Shown: positions 24,486 to 34,252, counted from the stretch's first letter. The stretch: 64,000 bases of DNA from Propionivibrio sp. (GCA_016705685.1 JADJLB010000001.1:434001-498000); one strand, 5' to 3'. Program-made: numbers and translations. The notes: a model not told the origin generated them from the letters alone.

Positions 24486-25022
24486 ATGAAGAGATACACC
24501 CGTACCGCGATCTCCCTGCACTGGCTGATGACTGTCGTCATTGTCGGCACTTTCTCATTGGGTCTGTATATGGCCGACCTGCCTCTGTCACCCGAGAAGT
24601 TGAAGTTCTTTTCCTGGCACAAATGGGCCGGCGTCACCCTCTTCCTGCTCGCCATCGCGCGCCTGACCTGGCGCATGACTCATCGTCCTCCGGAGCTGCC
24701 CGAGCACATGAGCCCCCATGAACAACGCATGGCCCGCGCCGCGCATGGCCTTCTTTATGTTCTGATGTTCGCCGTTCCGCTCACGGGATGGTTGACGAGT
24801 TCCGCCAAAGGTTTCCAGACCGTACTCTTCGGCGTGCTGCCACTTCCCGATCTGTTGTCGAAGAACAAGGCTTTGGGTGACCTGCTCGAAACGGTTCATT
24901 GGGGATTGAACATGGCACTTGCCGTGCTGGTCATCGGGCATCTGGCCGCTGCGCTAAAACATCATTTCGTCGACAGGGACGACGTATTGACGCGGATGCT
25001 GCCTGGTCATGGTAAGCACTGA
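24486..25022 (+). CDS. Cytochrome b561 family protein
   Basis: A 178-residue inner-membrane diheme b-type cytochrome (prokaryotic CybB type) with four hydrophobic helices. Putative heme histidines are His in SLHWL (about 13), SWHKWAG (about 45), the helix-three AAHGLLY and the late GHLAAALKHHF segment. It begins at ATG 24486 (MKRYTRTAISLHWL); a TTG/ATG extension upstream lacks family similarity. Together with the next two YceI genes it matches the known b561-YceI gene group, in which the cytochrome is thought to exchange electrons with the quinone pool. Confidence 0.92.
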   Translation: MKRYTRTAISLHWLMTVVIVGTFSLGLYMADLPLSPEKLKFFSWHKWAGVTLFLLAIARLTWRMTHRPPELPEHMSPHEQRMARAAHGLLYVLMFAVPLTGWLTSSAKGFQTVLFGVLPLPDLLSKNKALGDLLETVHWGLNMALAVLVIGHLAAALKHHFVDRDDVLTRMLPGHGKH

Positions 25023-25052
25023 CTATTCCTGCCCCGTTTTGATACTGGACAC

Positions 25053-25625
25053 ATGAAACACTGGACGATCATTGCCCTGTTCCCACTCGCAGCCTCGCTC
25101 GGCCTGGCCAGGACGTGCCATGCCGACGAATTCAACCGGGTATTGACCGATCAAAGCACGCTCACCTTCTCCTTCAAGCAAATGGGGGTTGGCCTGGAGG
25201 GTTACTTCAAGAAATTTGCCGCATCGCTCAACTTCGACCCCGACAGGATCGACAGCGCGCGAGCCAGCGTCGATGTTGACCTGGCCAGTATCGATACCGG
25301 TTACAGCGAAGGCGATGACGAAGTGGCGGGCAAGTCATGGTTCAATACCAAGGCGTACCCCTCCGCACACTTTGCATCCAGCCGCTTCAAGTCACTGGGC
25401 GCTGGCCGTTTCGAAGTGGCCGGCCTGCTGACCATCAAGGGGCGCACCCAGCCCGTGACCCCAACCGCCACATTGACTCTGCGGGGCAATGACGCCAGTC
25501 TGGACGGCGTATTCGTCATCAAACGTGCCGATTTTTCCATTGGCGAAGGGCCGTGGGCCGATTTCGGCACGGTCGCCAACGAAGTTCAGATCAAGTTTCA
25601 CATCGTCGCGACTCGCGGGAAATAG
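25053..25625 (+). CDS. YceI family periplasmic protein
   Basis: A 190-residue lipocalin-like protein with a signal peptide ending near CHADE. YceI proteins bind isoprenoid lipids in the periplasm. Hallmarks include TDQSTLTFSFKQMGVGLEGYF, DVDLASIDTG, ITIKG-type LLTIKGRTQPV and the late VIKRADFSIGEG motif. It lies 30 bases after cytochrome b561 and 45 bases before a second YceI paralogue, so it is in one operon. Confidence 0.92.
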   Translation: MKHWTIIALFPLAASLGLARTCHADEFNRVLTDQSTLTFSFKQMGVGLEGYFKKFAASLNFDPDRIDSARASVDVDLASIDTGYSEGDDEVAGKSWFNTKAYPSAHFASSRFKSLGAGRFEVAGLLTIKGRTQPVTPTATLTLRGNDASLDGVFVIKRADFSIGEGPWADFGTVANEVQIKFHIVATRGK

Positions 25626-25670
25626 GGCATCGCTTCACGGAGCAACTTCACACCAACCAGGAGCCTTGAC

Positions 25671-26249
25671 ATGAAAAAACTGATCCGTCTCATGCTTATC
25701 GTGGTCGCCACGTTCACTCTCAGCGGGACAAGCTTTGCCGCTCCCGAAACCTACGTCATCGATAACGCTCATAGTTTTCCTCGTTTCTCGTACAGTCACT
25801 TCGGCTACTCCACGCAACTCAGCCGCTTCGACAAAACTAGCGGCAAGATCGTTTTCGACAAGGAAGCGAGGACGGGCTACGTCGAAGTACTCATCGACAT
25901 GAAATCCGTGGACACCGGCCATTCGGTATTTAATGAACATATCCAGGGAGAAGGCCTGCTCGACACCGGAAAATATCCGACCGCGTCGTTCAAATCGACC
26001 CAGGTGATCTTTCAGGGCGACAAACCGGTGGCCGTCGAAGGCAGCCTGACCATCAAGGACGTGACCCGGCCCGTCACTTTGACCATCACCTCATTTCAGT
26101 CGATGCCGCACCCCATGCTGAAGAAGGACGCCATCGGCGCCAACGCCACGACGAAAATCAGCCGCACCGAGTTCCACGCCGGCAAGCACGCCCCTTACGT
26201 GGGCGATGAGGTGACCATCGACATCGCCGTCGAGGCCATCAGGGAATAA
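25671..26249 (+). CDS. YceI family periplasmic protein (second paralogue)
   Basis: A 192-residue exported YceI protein (signal peptide ending near FAAPE). It contains YVIDNAHSFPRFSYSHFGYS, IDMKSVDTGHSVFNEHI and GSLTIKDVTRPVTL, the closer match to classical E. coli YceI. It differs clearly from the preceding paralogue, so the two probably arose by an old duplication or bind different lipids. A good GGAG ribosome site precedes it. It is the last gene of the b561 operon; the pyrF end approaches convergently 31 bases later. Confidence 0.93.
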   Translation: MKKLIRLMLIVVATFTLSGTSFAAPETYVIDNAHSFPRFSYSHFGYSTQLSRFDKTSGKIVFDKEARTGYVEVLIDMKSVDTGHSVFNEHIQGEGLLDTGKYPTASFKSTQVIFQGDKPVAVEGSLTIKDVTRPVTLTITSFQSMPHPMLKKDAIGANATTKISRTEFHAGKHAPYVGDEVTIDIAVEAIRE

Positions 26250-26280
26250 CCTGTCATGCCTTTGGGAAGGGTCTGGCTGG

Positions 26281-27117
26281 TCAGCGATAGCGGTTGATCG
26301 TATCGCGGGTTTCCAGAGCAACACGGCGTGCGGCATCGGCGTAGCCCGTTTCCGAACTATCCTTGACGCCGGCGTACAGTATGGCGCGCGACGAATTGAC
26401 AATCAGGCCATTGCCATTACCGGTACGACCGGCCTGCACGGTGGCTTGCACATCGCCGCCTTGTGCGCCAATACCGGGAACAAGCAGCGGCAGGTCGCCG
26501 ACGATTTCGCGCACGCGGGCAATCTCGCCGGGAAACGTGGCGCCGACGACGAGCGCACACTGACCGTTGGCGTTCCATTCACGCGCCACCAGCCGGGCCA
26601 CGCGCTCGTAAAGCTTTTCCGGACGCCCGGTCGTTCCCACGTCAAGAAACTGTAAGTCGCTGCCGCCAGGATTGGACGTACGGCAGAGCAAGATGACACC
26701 CTTGTCCGGGTAAGCGAGATAGGGCTCGACCGAATCACGGCCCATGTACGGGTTCACGGTGATGGCATCGGCCCGGTAGCGCTCAAAGATTTCAACGGCG
26801 TATTGCTCGGCGGTGCTGCCAATATCGCCGCGCTTGGCATCAAGGATGACCGGGATACCGGGGTGGCGGGTATGAATGTGCGAAATCAGCGCTTCAAGCT
26901 GGCTTTCGGCGCGCTGCGCGGCAAAGTAAGCGATCTGCGGCTTGAAACAACACACAAGGTGGGCAGTGGCATCGGCAATGCGTGTGCAGAACTCCAGAAT
27001 CGCATCAGGTCTTCCCTTGAGATGCGGGGGGAACTTCAAAGGATCGGGGTCAAGTCCAACACAAAGCAGCGAGTTGTTGGTTGTCCAGGCCCGGTTCAGC
27101 GATTCGATGAAATTCAT
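26281..27117 (-). CDS. pyrF: Orotidine 5'-phosphate decarboxylase (type 2)
   Basis: The last step of UMP synthesis. The 278-residue protein belongs to the longer type-2 OMP decarboxylase group: [10 protein letters not shown] at the N terminus, the catalytic [11 protein letters not shown] motif (Asp-Lys-Asp charge network) and the phosphate-binding VPGIGAQGG near the end. ATG 27117 overlaps the glnS stop (ATGA), so translation is coupled. The frame continues upstream through glnS, but that part is out-of-frame glnS sequence. Confidence 0.96.
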   Translation of the reverse strand: MNFIESLNRAWTTNNSLLCVGLDPDPLKFPPHLKGRPDAILEFCTRIADATAHLVCCFKPQIAYFAAQRAESQLEALISHIHTRHPGIPVILDAKRGDIGSTAEQYAVEIFERYRADAITVNPYMGRDSVEPYLAYPDKGVILLCRTSNPGGSDLQFLDVGTTGRPEKLYERVARLVAREWNANGQCALVVGATFPGEIARVREIVGDLPLLVPGIGAQGGDVQATVQAGRTGNGNGLIVNSSRAILYAGVKDSSETGYADAARRVALETRDTINRYR

Positions 27118-28919
27118 GTATTTTTCGCCAACGAATCCTTCAGGGTTACGCTGCGGTTGAATACCGGCGCTCCATCCTTCGAGTCGAAACGATCCGCGAC
27201 AAAGTATCCATGCCGCTCGAACTGGAAGCGATCTTCCGCTCTGGCCAGCCTGAGCGAGGGTTCCAGCCAGGCCTTGACGAGAACCACGCTGTCCGGATTC
27301 AGGTCGTCGAGAAAATCGCGTTCCAGATCGGGAGCATCGCCCTCGCGCCGACCGCCCGGTGCGGGCGTGGAAAAAAGCCGGTCGTAGAGCCGAACATCGG
27401 CCTGATGGCCATGTGCGACGGAAACCCAGTGCAGATTGCCCTTGACCTTGTAGTTGTCGGCGCCCGGCGAACCGCTTTTCGAGTCGGGCAGGTAGTGACA
27501 ATGCACCGCGATGATCTCGCCGTTCGCGTCCTTGTCGCAACCGCTGCACTCGACCACAAAGCCATAGCGCAGGCGCACCCTGTTGCCTGGATAAAGCCGG
27601 CGATAGCCCTTGCTCGGCACTTCCATGAAATCCTCGCGCTCAATCCACAACTCACGGCCAAGCGGCATGGCGCGTTTTCCCAATTCCGGCTTCAGCGGAT
27701 GGTTGGGCGCGAAGCAATCCTCGCGTTGCCCTTCAGGATAATTATCGATGATCAGTTTCAAGGGATCGAGCACGGCAATGCGGCGTTCGGCAGTTTCGTT
27801 CATCACCTCGCGCATGGCTTCTTCCAGCAGCGTGTATTCGATCAGCGAATCGGATTTGGATACGCCAACGCGTTCGGCAAAGAGCCGGAAACCTTCCGGG
27901 GTATAACCGCGCCGGCGCGCGCCGACCAACGTCGGCATGCGCGGATCGTCCCAGCCGTTGACGTGCTTTTCTTCGACAAGCTGGATCAGCTTGCGTTTGG
28001 AAAGCACGACGTAACTAAGATTGAGGCGCGAAAACTCTATCTGTTGCGGCAACGGCCGCTGAAACAGATTGGCTTCGGCCAACCGCTCCAGCAGCCAGTC
28101 GTAAAAGGGGCGCTGATCCTCGAATTCCAGAGTGCAGATCGAATGAGTGATGTTTTCCAGCGCGTCTTCGATCGGGTGCGCGAAGGTGTACATCGGGTAG
28201 ACGCACCACTTGTCGCCGGTATTGTGATGCGTCGCATGACGAATCCGATAAATGGCCGGGTCGCGCAGGTTGATATTGGGCGAAGCCATGTCGATTTTCG
28301 CGCGCAGGATGTACGCGCCATCCGGGAACTCGCCCGCCTGCATGCGCCTGAACAGATCCATGTTCTCTTCGATGCTGCGATGACGGCAGGGCGAATCCAG
28401 ACCGGCCTGGGTCAACGTTCCGCGTCCGATACGCATTTCGTCGGCGCTCTGGCTGTCGACGTAGGCATTTCCGGTTTGGATCAGAGATTCGGCGCAGGCC
28501 ACCATCCAGTCAAAATAATCGGAAGCGAAGTAAAGATTATTCTCGACATCGTCCTGCCAGGAAAACCCGAGCCAATGCACGGCGTCGATGATCGAATCGA
28601 CGTATTCCTTTTCTTCCTTTTCCGGATTGGTGTCGTCGAAACGCAGATGGCAGCGGCCACCGTAATCGTTCGCCAGGCCAAAATTCAGGCAGATCGACTT
28701 GGCATGGCCAAAATGCAGATAACCGTTCGGCTCCGGCGGAAAACGGGTGCGAATTCTTGCCGCATCCAGGTCACCGGCTTGCTGCTGGTCGCCAAGTCCG
28801 GGCTGGCCAGACCAACGTCGTTGCGCGTGCTTGCCGGCAGCCAAGTCGGCATCAATGATGTTGCGAATGAAATTGGTCGCAGGCGCTGCAGTGGAGAGGG
28901 TTTTCAGGGCGTTGCTCAC
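27114..28919 (-). CDS. glnS: Glutaminyl-tRNA synthetase
   Basis: Class I synthetase charging tRNA-Gln. The ATP motifs are HFGH (for HIGH) in [17 protein letters not shown] and VLSKRK (for KMSKS). The anticodon-binding beta-barrels fill the C-terminal half. With GTG 28919 as start (MSNALKTL, AAGGA 8 bases upstream) the protein is 601 residues, longer than the 554 of E. coli. About 23 of the extra residues form a Gln/Gly/Arg-rich insert between [11 protein letters not shown] and TRFPPEP. The reading frame through it is unbroken. The stop overlaps the pyrF start. Confidence 0.96.
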   Translation of the reverse strand: MSNALKTLSTAAPATNFIRNIIDADLAAGKHAQRRWSGQPGLGDQQQAGDLDAARIRTRFPPEPNGYLHFGHAKSICLNFGLANDYGGRCHLRFDDTNPEKEEKEYVDSIIDAVHWLGFSWQDDVENNLYFASDYFDWMVACAESLIQTGNAYVDSQSADEMRIGRGTLTQAGLDSPCRHRSIEENMDLFRRMQAGEFPDGAYILRAKIDMASPNINLRDPAIYRIRHATHHNTGDKWCVYPMYTFAHPIEDALENITHSICTLEFEDQRPFYDWLLERLAEANLFQRPLPQQIEFSRLNLSYVVLSKRKLIQLVEEKHVNGWDDPRMPTLVGARRRGYTPEGFRLFAERVGVSKSDSLIEYTLLEEAMREVMNETAERRIAVLDPLKLIIDNYPEGQREDCFAPNHPLKPELGKRAMPLGRELWIEREDFMEVPSKGYRRLYPGNRVRLRYGFVVECSGCDKDANGEIIAVHCHYLPDSKSGSPGADNYKVKGNLHWVSVAHGHQADVRLYDRLFSTPAPGGRREGDAPDLERDFLDDLNPDSVVLVKAWLEPSLRLARAEDRFQFERHGYFVADRFDSKDGAPVFNRSVTLKDSLAKNT

Positions 28920-29056
28920 GTCGTGGTCCTTGATTCCGGAAGTGCGGTATTTTAACCGCTGCACCGGAATAAGCGAAAACCGCTGAATCCAGGAACTTGA
29001 ACAGCATCGGATTCGGCAACCCGGGCAACCCGGTTAGAAGCGCTGAAGAAGGCGCA

Positions 29057-29761
29057 TTACTCGCCGAGATAGGCTTCGCGCACTTTGGGGTTGGCAAGCA
29101 GTCTTGCGGATTCATCGGTGAGCGTGATCTCGCCGCTCTCCATGACGTAACCGCGCTGGCTGACTTCAAGCGCCAGTTTGGCGTTCTGCTCGACGAGCAA
29201 TACCGTCATTCCCTTGTCGGCCACGGCGCGAACGACCTCGAATATTTTTTGCACCATGAGCGGAGCGAGGCCCATGGAGGGTTCGTCCAGCAGCAGTAAT
29301 TTCGGTCGACACATCAGCGCGCGTCCGATAGCCAGCATCTGTTGTTCGCCGCCGGACAGGGTCCCGGCCAATTGGTGCGCGCGCTCCTTGAGACGCGGGA
29401 AAAGCGTGAAGACGTGTTCGCGGTCGGCATCGATACCGTCTTTGTCCCGGCGCACGTAAGCACCCATCTGCAAGTTCTCGATGATGCTCATGCGCGGAAA
29501 GACACCGCGACCTTCGGGCACCATCGCAATGCCTTCGGAAACCAGCTGATGCGGAGGCAGTATGGATAACTCCTTGCCACAATAACGCACGCTGCCACCC
29601 GAAATATCAAGCAGGCGCGACAGCGCTTTGAGCGTACTGGTCTTGCCCGCGCCATTGGCGCCGATCAGCGCGACCATCTCGCCCTGATTGATGTGAAACG
29701 TAATGCCGCGCACGGCCTGAATGCCGCCATAAGCGACGCGAAGCCCGGTCACCTCAAGCAA
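29057..29761 (-). CDS. livF: Branched-chain amino acid ABC transporter ATP-binding protein
   Basis: A 234-residue LivF-type ATPase. Walker A is GANGAGKTS, the signature is LSGGEQQM, Walker B is LLLLDEPSMGLAP, and the switch is VEQNAKLAL. The only start that gives the family length is TTG 29761, placed 7 bases after GGGAGG inside the livG 3' end. The longer open frame reaching 29968 would read livG in the wrong frame. The overlap with livG indicates coupling. Confidence 0.93.
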   Translation of the reverse strand: MLEVTGLRVAYGGIQAVRGITFHINQGEMVALIGANGAGKTSTLKALSRLLDISGGSVRYCGKELSILPPHQLVSEGIAMVPEGRGVFPRMSIIENLQMGAYVRRDKDGIDADREHVFTLFPRLKERAHQLAGTLSGGEQQMLAIGRALMCRPKLLLLDEPSMGLAPLMVQKIFEVVRAVADKGMTVLLVEQNAKLALEVSQRGYVMESGEITLTDESARLLANPKVREAYLGE

Positions 29762-30524
29762 GGCTGCCTCCCAGGTAAGCTTCGATGACCTTGGGGTCAT
29801 TTTGAACGACCGAAGGGATGTCTTCGCAGATCTTTTCCCCGTAATCGAGGACGGCGACGCGATCGCACAGACCCATGACCAGTTTGACGTCGTGTTCGAT
29901 GAGCAGGACGGTGATGCCATCCTTGCGGATGCCTTCGATGAGTTCGCGCAAATCTCCGGTTTCGGCACCGTTCATTCCGGCCGCCGGTTCGTCGAGTGCC
30001 AGCAGCTTGGGTTCGGTGGCCAGCGCACGGGCAATTTCGAGACGGCGCTGATCGCCGTAGGACAGGTTCCGGGCCAGATCGTCGGCACGGTCGGCGATGT
30101 TAACGTAATGCAGAAGTTCCTCGGCGCGTTGTCTGATGGCGGCTTCTTCGTTGACTGTGCGACGGTCATGCAGGACGGCACCAAGTACGCCAGCATGCGT
30201 TCGGGCATGGCGACCGACCATGACGTTTTCCATCGCCGTCATGTTGGCAAACAGGCGGATGTTCTGGAACGTCCGGGCGATGCCGCGTTTGGCCACCTTG
30301 TGCGGCGCACTGGCCTGCAGTGTTTCACCGGCAAACACGATCTCTCCGCCATCGGGATGATATAGCCCGGTAAGCACGTTGAAAAAAGTGGTCTTGCCGG
30401 CGCCATTCGGTCCGATCAAACCATAGATTTCGCCCTGTTTGATGGTCAGCGAGACATCGCGCAGGGCCGTAACGCCGCCGAAATTCTTGCCGATCGCCCG
30501 TGCTTCGAGGAGGGAATGGCTCAT
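29754..30524 (-). CDS. livG: Branched-chain amino acid ABC transporter ATP-binding protein
   Basis: A 256-residue LivG-type ATPase with Walker A GPNGAGKTT, the long Q-loop with RTFQNIRLFANMT, signature LSYGDQRR and Walker B LLALDEPAAGMN. It starts at ATG 30524 (MSHSLLEARAIGKNFGG), overlapping the livM stop as ATGA. The longer frame to 31337 reads livM out of frame. It pairs with LivF to power the LivHM channel. Confidence 0.95.
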   Translation of the reverse strand: MSHSLLEARAIGKNFGGVTALRDVSLTIKQGEIYGLIGPNGAGKTTFFNVLTGLYHPDGGEIVFAGETLQASAPHKVAKRGIARTFQNIRLFANMTAMENVMVGRHARTHAGVLGAVLHDRRTVNEEAAIRQRAEELLHYVNIADRADDLARNLSYGDQRRLEIARALATEPKLLALDEPAAGMNGAETGDLRELIEGIRKDGITVLLIEHDVKLVMGLCDRVAVLDYGEKICEDIPSVVQNDPKVIEAYLGGSLA

Positions 30525-31636
30525 TCGCCTTCCTTCAGCACATCGGTTGTCGACTCGCCCTTGAATTCCCGTCGACGGGTAGTCGATGGCCACAGGCCGG
30601 CCGGCCGGTAGAGCATGACCACGATCAGCGCCAGACCGAAAAGCAGCATGCGCAACGCTTCCGGATCGAGCAGGATCTTGCCGAACAAAGCCAGTTGGAC
30701 CGGTCCGGCGCCATGACGGAAGATTTCCGGAAGGATGGTCAGCATCACGCCACCGAGAATGACACCCGGGATATTGCCCATGCCGCCGAGCACCACCATG
30801 CACAGCACCATGATCGACTCCATCAAATTGAACGATTCCGGGCTGACAAATCCCTGGAAACCGGCAAACAGGCCGCCAGCAACGCCACCAAAGCTGGCGC
30901 CCATGGTAAAAGCCAATAATTTGATGTTGCGGGTATTGATGCCACAGGCTTTGGCGGCAATTTCGTCTTCGCGGATGGCGACCCAGGCACGGCCGATGCG
31001 CGAGTTTTCCAGCCGGATGGTGACGAAAACGATGAATAGCGCAAGCCCAAGAAAGAGGTAATAGTAAGCGTGTAACGAAGGAATCGTGAAGCCGAGAAAG
31101 CTTATCGGCTTGGCCAGTGTGACTCCCCCAAAGTGCAACGGATCGATACCCGATATGCCCTGCGGTCCGTTGGTGATGTTGATCGGCGCATTCAGGTTGT
31201 TCAAGAATATACGCACGATCTCGCCAAACCCGAGCGTGACGATGGCCAGATAATCGCCGCGCAAACGCAGGGTTGGCGCGCCCAACAAGGCCCCGAAGAA
31301 TCCGGCAAGTGCAGCGCCGGCCGGAATGATCAGCCAAACGGGATAATGCAGTCCGAATTGCGGACTGGCCAGAAGCGCATAAAGATAGGCACCCACAGCG
31401 TAGAAGGCGATGTATCCGAGATCGAGCAACCCGGCAAAACCGACCACTATATTCAGGCCAAGGGCCAGCATGATGTAGAGCATGGCAAAGTCAACGATGC
31501 GCAACCAGGAGTTGCCCAACCCGCTGCCAATCAGGAAGGGAAGGGCGGCGAGCACGATGCCCATGACGATGCTGGCGATGACCGCAGCACTCTTGTCGCG
31601 GCGAAATTGTCCGAGACCGGGAAGTTGCGCCATCAT
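30521..31636 (-). CDS. livM: Branched-chain amino acid ABC transporter permease
   Basis: A 371-residue inner-membrane permease with about nine hydrophobic segments. LivM signatures are GLNIVVGFAGLLDLGYIAFYAVGAY, GDYLAIVTLGFGEI and the coupling segment RIGRAWVAIREDEIAAKACG. ATG 31636 overlaps the livH stop (ATGA). The C-terminal about 20 residues are charged and cytoplasmic. Confidence 0.95.
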   Translation of the reverse strand: MMAQLPGLGQFRRDKSAAVIASIVMGIVLAALPFLIGSGLGNSWLRIVDFAMLYIMLALGLNIVVGFAGLLDLGYIAFYAVGAYLYALLASPQFGLHYPVWLIIPAGAALAGFFGALLGAPTLRLRGDYLAIVTLGFGEIVRIFLNNLNAPINITNGPQGISGIDPLHFGGVTLAKPISFLGFTIPSLHAYYYLFLGLALFIVFVTIRLENSRIGRAWVAIREDEIAAKACGINTRNIKLLAFTMGASFGGVAGGLFAGFQGFVSPESFNLMESIMVLCMVVLGGMGNIPGVILGGVMLTILPEIFRHGAGPVQLALFGKILLDPEALRMLLFGLALIVVMLYRPAGLWPSTTRRREFKGESTTDVLKEGE

Positions 31637-32556
31637 GCCCGTTCTGAAACCTTTTCGCCGATCAGTCCGGAAGGCCGAAAAACCAGCACGCCGATCAGCA
31701 CAAAGAAAGCGAAGATATCCTGATAATGGCTGCCGAGAAAGCCACCGGTCAGATCGCCGATGTAGCCCGCGCCCAGCGACTCGATCAAGCCGAGCAGAAT
31801 TCCGCCGAGCATGGCGCCGGCGATATTGCCGATACCTCCCAGAACGGCCGCAGTGAAGGCCTTCAGCCCGAGCATGAAACCCATGTAGTAGTGGGCGATC
31901 GAATAGTTGGCGCTAACCATCAGGCCGGCAACGGCCGCAAGTGCCGAGCCGATGACGAAAGTGAATGAAATGATCTGGTTGATGTTTACCCCCATGAGTT
32001 GGGCAATCGACGGGTTTTCCGATGTGGCACGCATGGCCCTTCCAAGGCGCGTGCGGTTGATGAGGATCATCAGTCCGATCATCATCAGCGCGGCAATCAG
32101 CACGATGGCCACTTGCAGACTGGTTATGGTCGCGCCGAATATCGTCATCGAAGTCGTCGGCAATATCGGTGGAAAGGCGTGATAGTTCCGTCCCCAGATC
32201 AGCATGGCGAGATTCTGCAGGACGATGGAAACGCCAATCGCCGTAATCAGTGGGGCCAGCCGCGGTGCACGACGCAAAGGCCGGTAGGCGATGCGCTCGA
32301 TCGTGAAACCCACGGCCATGCACACCAGCGCCGCTGCGGCAAGCCCGAACAAGAGGAGCAGGAAGACGGGCAGCCCGCTGTTTTCGAGCAGCTTGATGAC
32401 CGACAAGGCAACCATGGCGCCGATCATGACGACTTCACCGTGAGCAAAGTTGATCAGGCCCATGATGCCATACACCATCGTGTAGCCCAGCGCGACCAAC
32501 GCGTAAATGCTGCCCAGAATCAGGCCGTTAATGATTTGCTGGATGAAGATATCCAT
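31633..32556 (-). CDS. livH: Branched-chain amino acid ABC transporter permease
   Basis: A 307-residue permease starting MDIFIQQIINGLILGSIYALVALGYTMVYG at ATG 32556, the classical LivH beginning. The coupling loop (LGRAMRATSENPSIAQLMGV) and GGIGNIAGAMLGG are present. The frame is open upstream to 32622 but without family similarity. It heterodimerises with LivM. A hairpin separates it from the binding-protein gene. Confidence 0.95.
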   Translation of the reverse strand: MDIFIQQIINGLILGSIYALVALGYTMVYGIMGLINFAHGEVVMIGAMVALSVIKLLENSGLPVFLLLLFGLAAAALVCMAVGFTIERIAYRPLRRAPRLAPLITAIGVSIVLQNLAMLIWGRNYHAFPPILPTTSMTIFGATITSLQVAIVLIAALMMIGLMILINRTRLGRAMRATSENPSIAQLMGVNINQIISFTFVIGSALAAVAGLMVSANYSIAHYYMGFMLGLKAFTAAVLGGIGNIAGAMLGGILLGLIESLGAGYIGDLTGGFLGSHYQDIFAFFVLIGVLVFRPSGLIGEKVSERA

Positions 32557-32610
32557 CGTTGGTAACGCCTGAAATGCCTTCGGAATGTACACCGAGCGGC
32601 CAACCGAACA

Positions 32611-32640
32611 AGCAAACGGCACCCTCAGGTGCCGTTTGCT
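32611..32640 (-). terminator. Intercistronic hairpin between livK and livH
   Basis: A perfect 13-base-pair stem (AGCAAACGGCACC paired with GGTGCCGTTTGCT) with a four-base loop, 17 bases after the stop of the binding-protein gene. On the minus strand it is followed by a mildly T-rich stretch (TTGTTCGG). It is probably a partial terminator or RNA stabiliser, as in the gltI-gltJ gap. Confidence 0.75.
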
Positions 32641-32656
32641 CAGTTAGGTGGAGCGC

Positions 32657-34060
32657 CTACTTTTTCTCTACAGCGGCTTTGGTGGCTTCTGCCGCACTCT
32701 TGGTGGCATCGGCTGCGCCCTTGGCCACATCTGCAGCCGCCTTCGCTCCCTCCATGGCCGCACCTTTCACGGCATCCTTGGCGGCTTCACCGGTCGCCAC
32801 AGCAGCATCCTTGACTGCGGCAGCGGCATCCTTCACCGCTTCCTTGACCATCTCTGCCGGCGAACCACCAATGGTTTCACGATATTCCCATTTGCCATCT
32901 TTCACCTGATACATGCTGATGGCGCCGCCCTTGAGGTCACCCTTGTCATCGAACTGCACTTTGGCAGAAACGCCCTGGTAGTCAGACTTGCCGATTTCCG
33001 GCAGGAATTTGGCCGATTCAACCGAATTCGCGCGTTTCATGGAATCGACCATGACCATCACGGCATCATATACGTACGGTGCATAGAGCTGGATCTGGCC
33101 GTACTTGGCGGTGAAGGCATCGCCAAACGCCTTGCCGCCCGGCATCTGGTCAAGCGGTACTCCCGGCAGCGAACAGAACTGGCCTTCACTGGCTTCGCCG
33201 GCAAGCTTGATGAATTCCGGCGTGCAGCCGCCGTCACCGGTAAGGAACTTCGCTTTCACACCCAGCGATTTCATCTGCTTGGCCATCGGGCCACCCTGGG
33301 CGTCCATACCGCCGTAGAACACGACATCAACTTTCTTCGACTTGATCTTGGTCAGGATGGCGGCGAAATCGGTGGCCTTGTCATTGGTGAATTCACGCGT
33401 CGCTATCTTGCCGCCAGCGGCGAGAATCGCTTTTTCAAACTCGTCGGCAAGACCCTGACCATAAGCGGTACGGTCGTCGATGATGGCAATCTTCTTGCCC
33501 CCCATCTGGTGCGCCGCAAATTCACCGAGAACTTTGCCCTGCTGCACGTCATTGGCCATCACCCGGAAAGCCGTGGTGAATCCCTGTTGGGTGTACTTCG
33601 GGTTGGTCGCCGAGCCGGAAATCTGCGGGATGCCAGCATCGAAATAGATCTTGGATGCCGGGATGGTCGTCCCTGAATTGAGGTGGCCGATCACCCCATT
33701 GACTTTGGCATCGACCAGCTTCTGGGCAACAATGGTGCCCTGCTTCGGATCGGCCTGATCGTCTTCTGCGACAAGATCGAACTTGACTTTGGCACCACCG
33801 ATCTCAAGACCTTGGGCATTCAGCTCGTCAATCGCCATGCGAGCGCCATTTTCGTTATCCTTGCCCAGATGGGCCTGCGGTCCGGTCAATGGGGCAACGT
33901 GACCGAGTCTGACCGTCACTTCAGGTTTTGGAGGCGGCACGGGGGCCGCTACGGGCGCAGGAGCGGGCGCTGGTTTGGGCTCTTCCTTCTGGCCGCAACC
34001 GATCAAGGATATGGCTGCAGCAACGGCGAGTGTCATGCTGGAAATGCGCAAGTACGACAT
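32657..34060 (-). CDS. Branched-chain amino acid ABC transporter binding lipoprotein with Ala/Lys-rich tail
   Basis: A 467-residue periplasmic binding protein of the LivJ/LivK superfamily. Instead of a free signal peptide it has a lipobox (SLIGC), followed by a Pro/Ala linker (about residues 25-50). The type-1 binding fold follows (VRLGHVAPLTGPQAHLGKDNENG, about 52-395). After the normal end (about residue 397) come some 70 residues built almost only of Ala, Lys, Asp, Glu, Val and Gly. They are patterned like an amphipathic helix, as in LEA-type proteins. Binding proteins of this family usually end near 370-400. ATG 34060 follows GGAGGAAGAAAC. Confidence 0.9.
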   Translation of the reverse strand: MSYLRISSMTLAVAAAISLIGCGQKEEPKPAPAPAPVAAPVPPPKPEVTVRLGHVAPLTGPQAHLGKDNENGARMAIDELNAQGLEIGGAKVKFDLVAEDDQADPKQGTIVAQKLVDAKVNGVIGHLNSGTTIPASKIYFDAGIPQISGSATNPKYTQQGFTTAFRVMANDVQQGKVLGEFAAHQMGGKKIAIIDDRTAYGQGLADEFEKAILAAGGKIATREFTNDKATDFAAILTKIKSKKVDVVFYGGMDAQGGPMAKQMKSLGVKAKFLTGDGGCTPEFIKLAGEASEGQFCSLPGVPLDQMPGGKAFGDAFTAKYGQIQLYAPYVYDAVMVMVDSMKRANSVESAKFLPEIGKSDYQGVSAKVQFDDKGDLKGGAISMYQVKDGKWEYRETIGGSPAEMVKEAVKDAAAAVKDAAVATGEAAKDAVKGAAMEGAKAAADVAKGAADATKSAAEATKAAVEKK

Positions 34061-34187
34061 GTTTCTTCCTCCAGAGGCGATTTTTGTGGAAAGAGTGGAC
34101 TCAGGGGTCTGATTCTGCTGACCTAGCCTCATGATGTCAATGCGTAAGTTAGAGTGGGTGTTGGCCAACGAGAAGGCGCTTTCGTCT

Positions 34188-34227
34188 CCAAACAACAAGA
34201 CCGGCTTTCACCGGTCTTGTTGTTTGG
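34188..34227 (-). terminator. Intrinsic terminator after the cytochrome c gene
   Basis: A perfect 17-base-pair inverted repeat (CCAAACAACAAGACCGG and its complement, six-base loop) begins 26 bases beyond the cytochrome c stop. The 3' arm on the minus strand is T-rich (CTTGTTGTTTGG). The hairpin lies between the cytochrome and the liv operon and should separate the two units. Confidence 0.75.
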
Positions 34228-34252
34228 CATGCGTGTTGCTGTCGAAAAGTGA

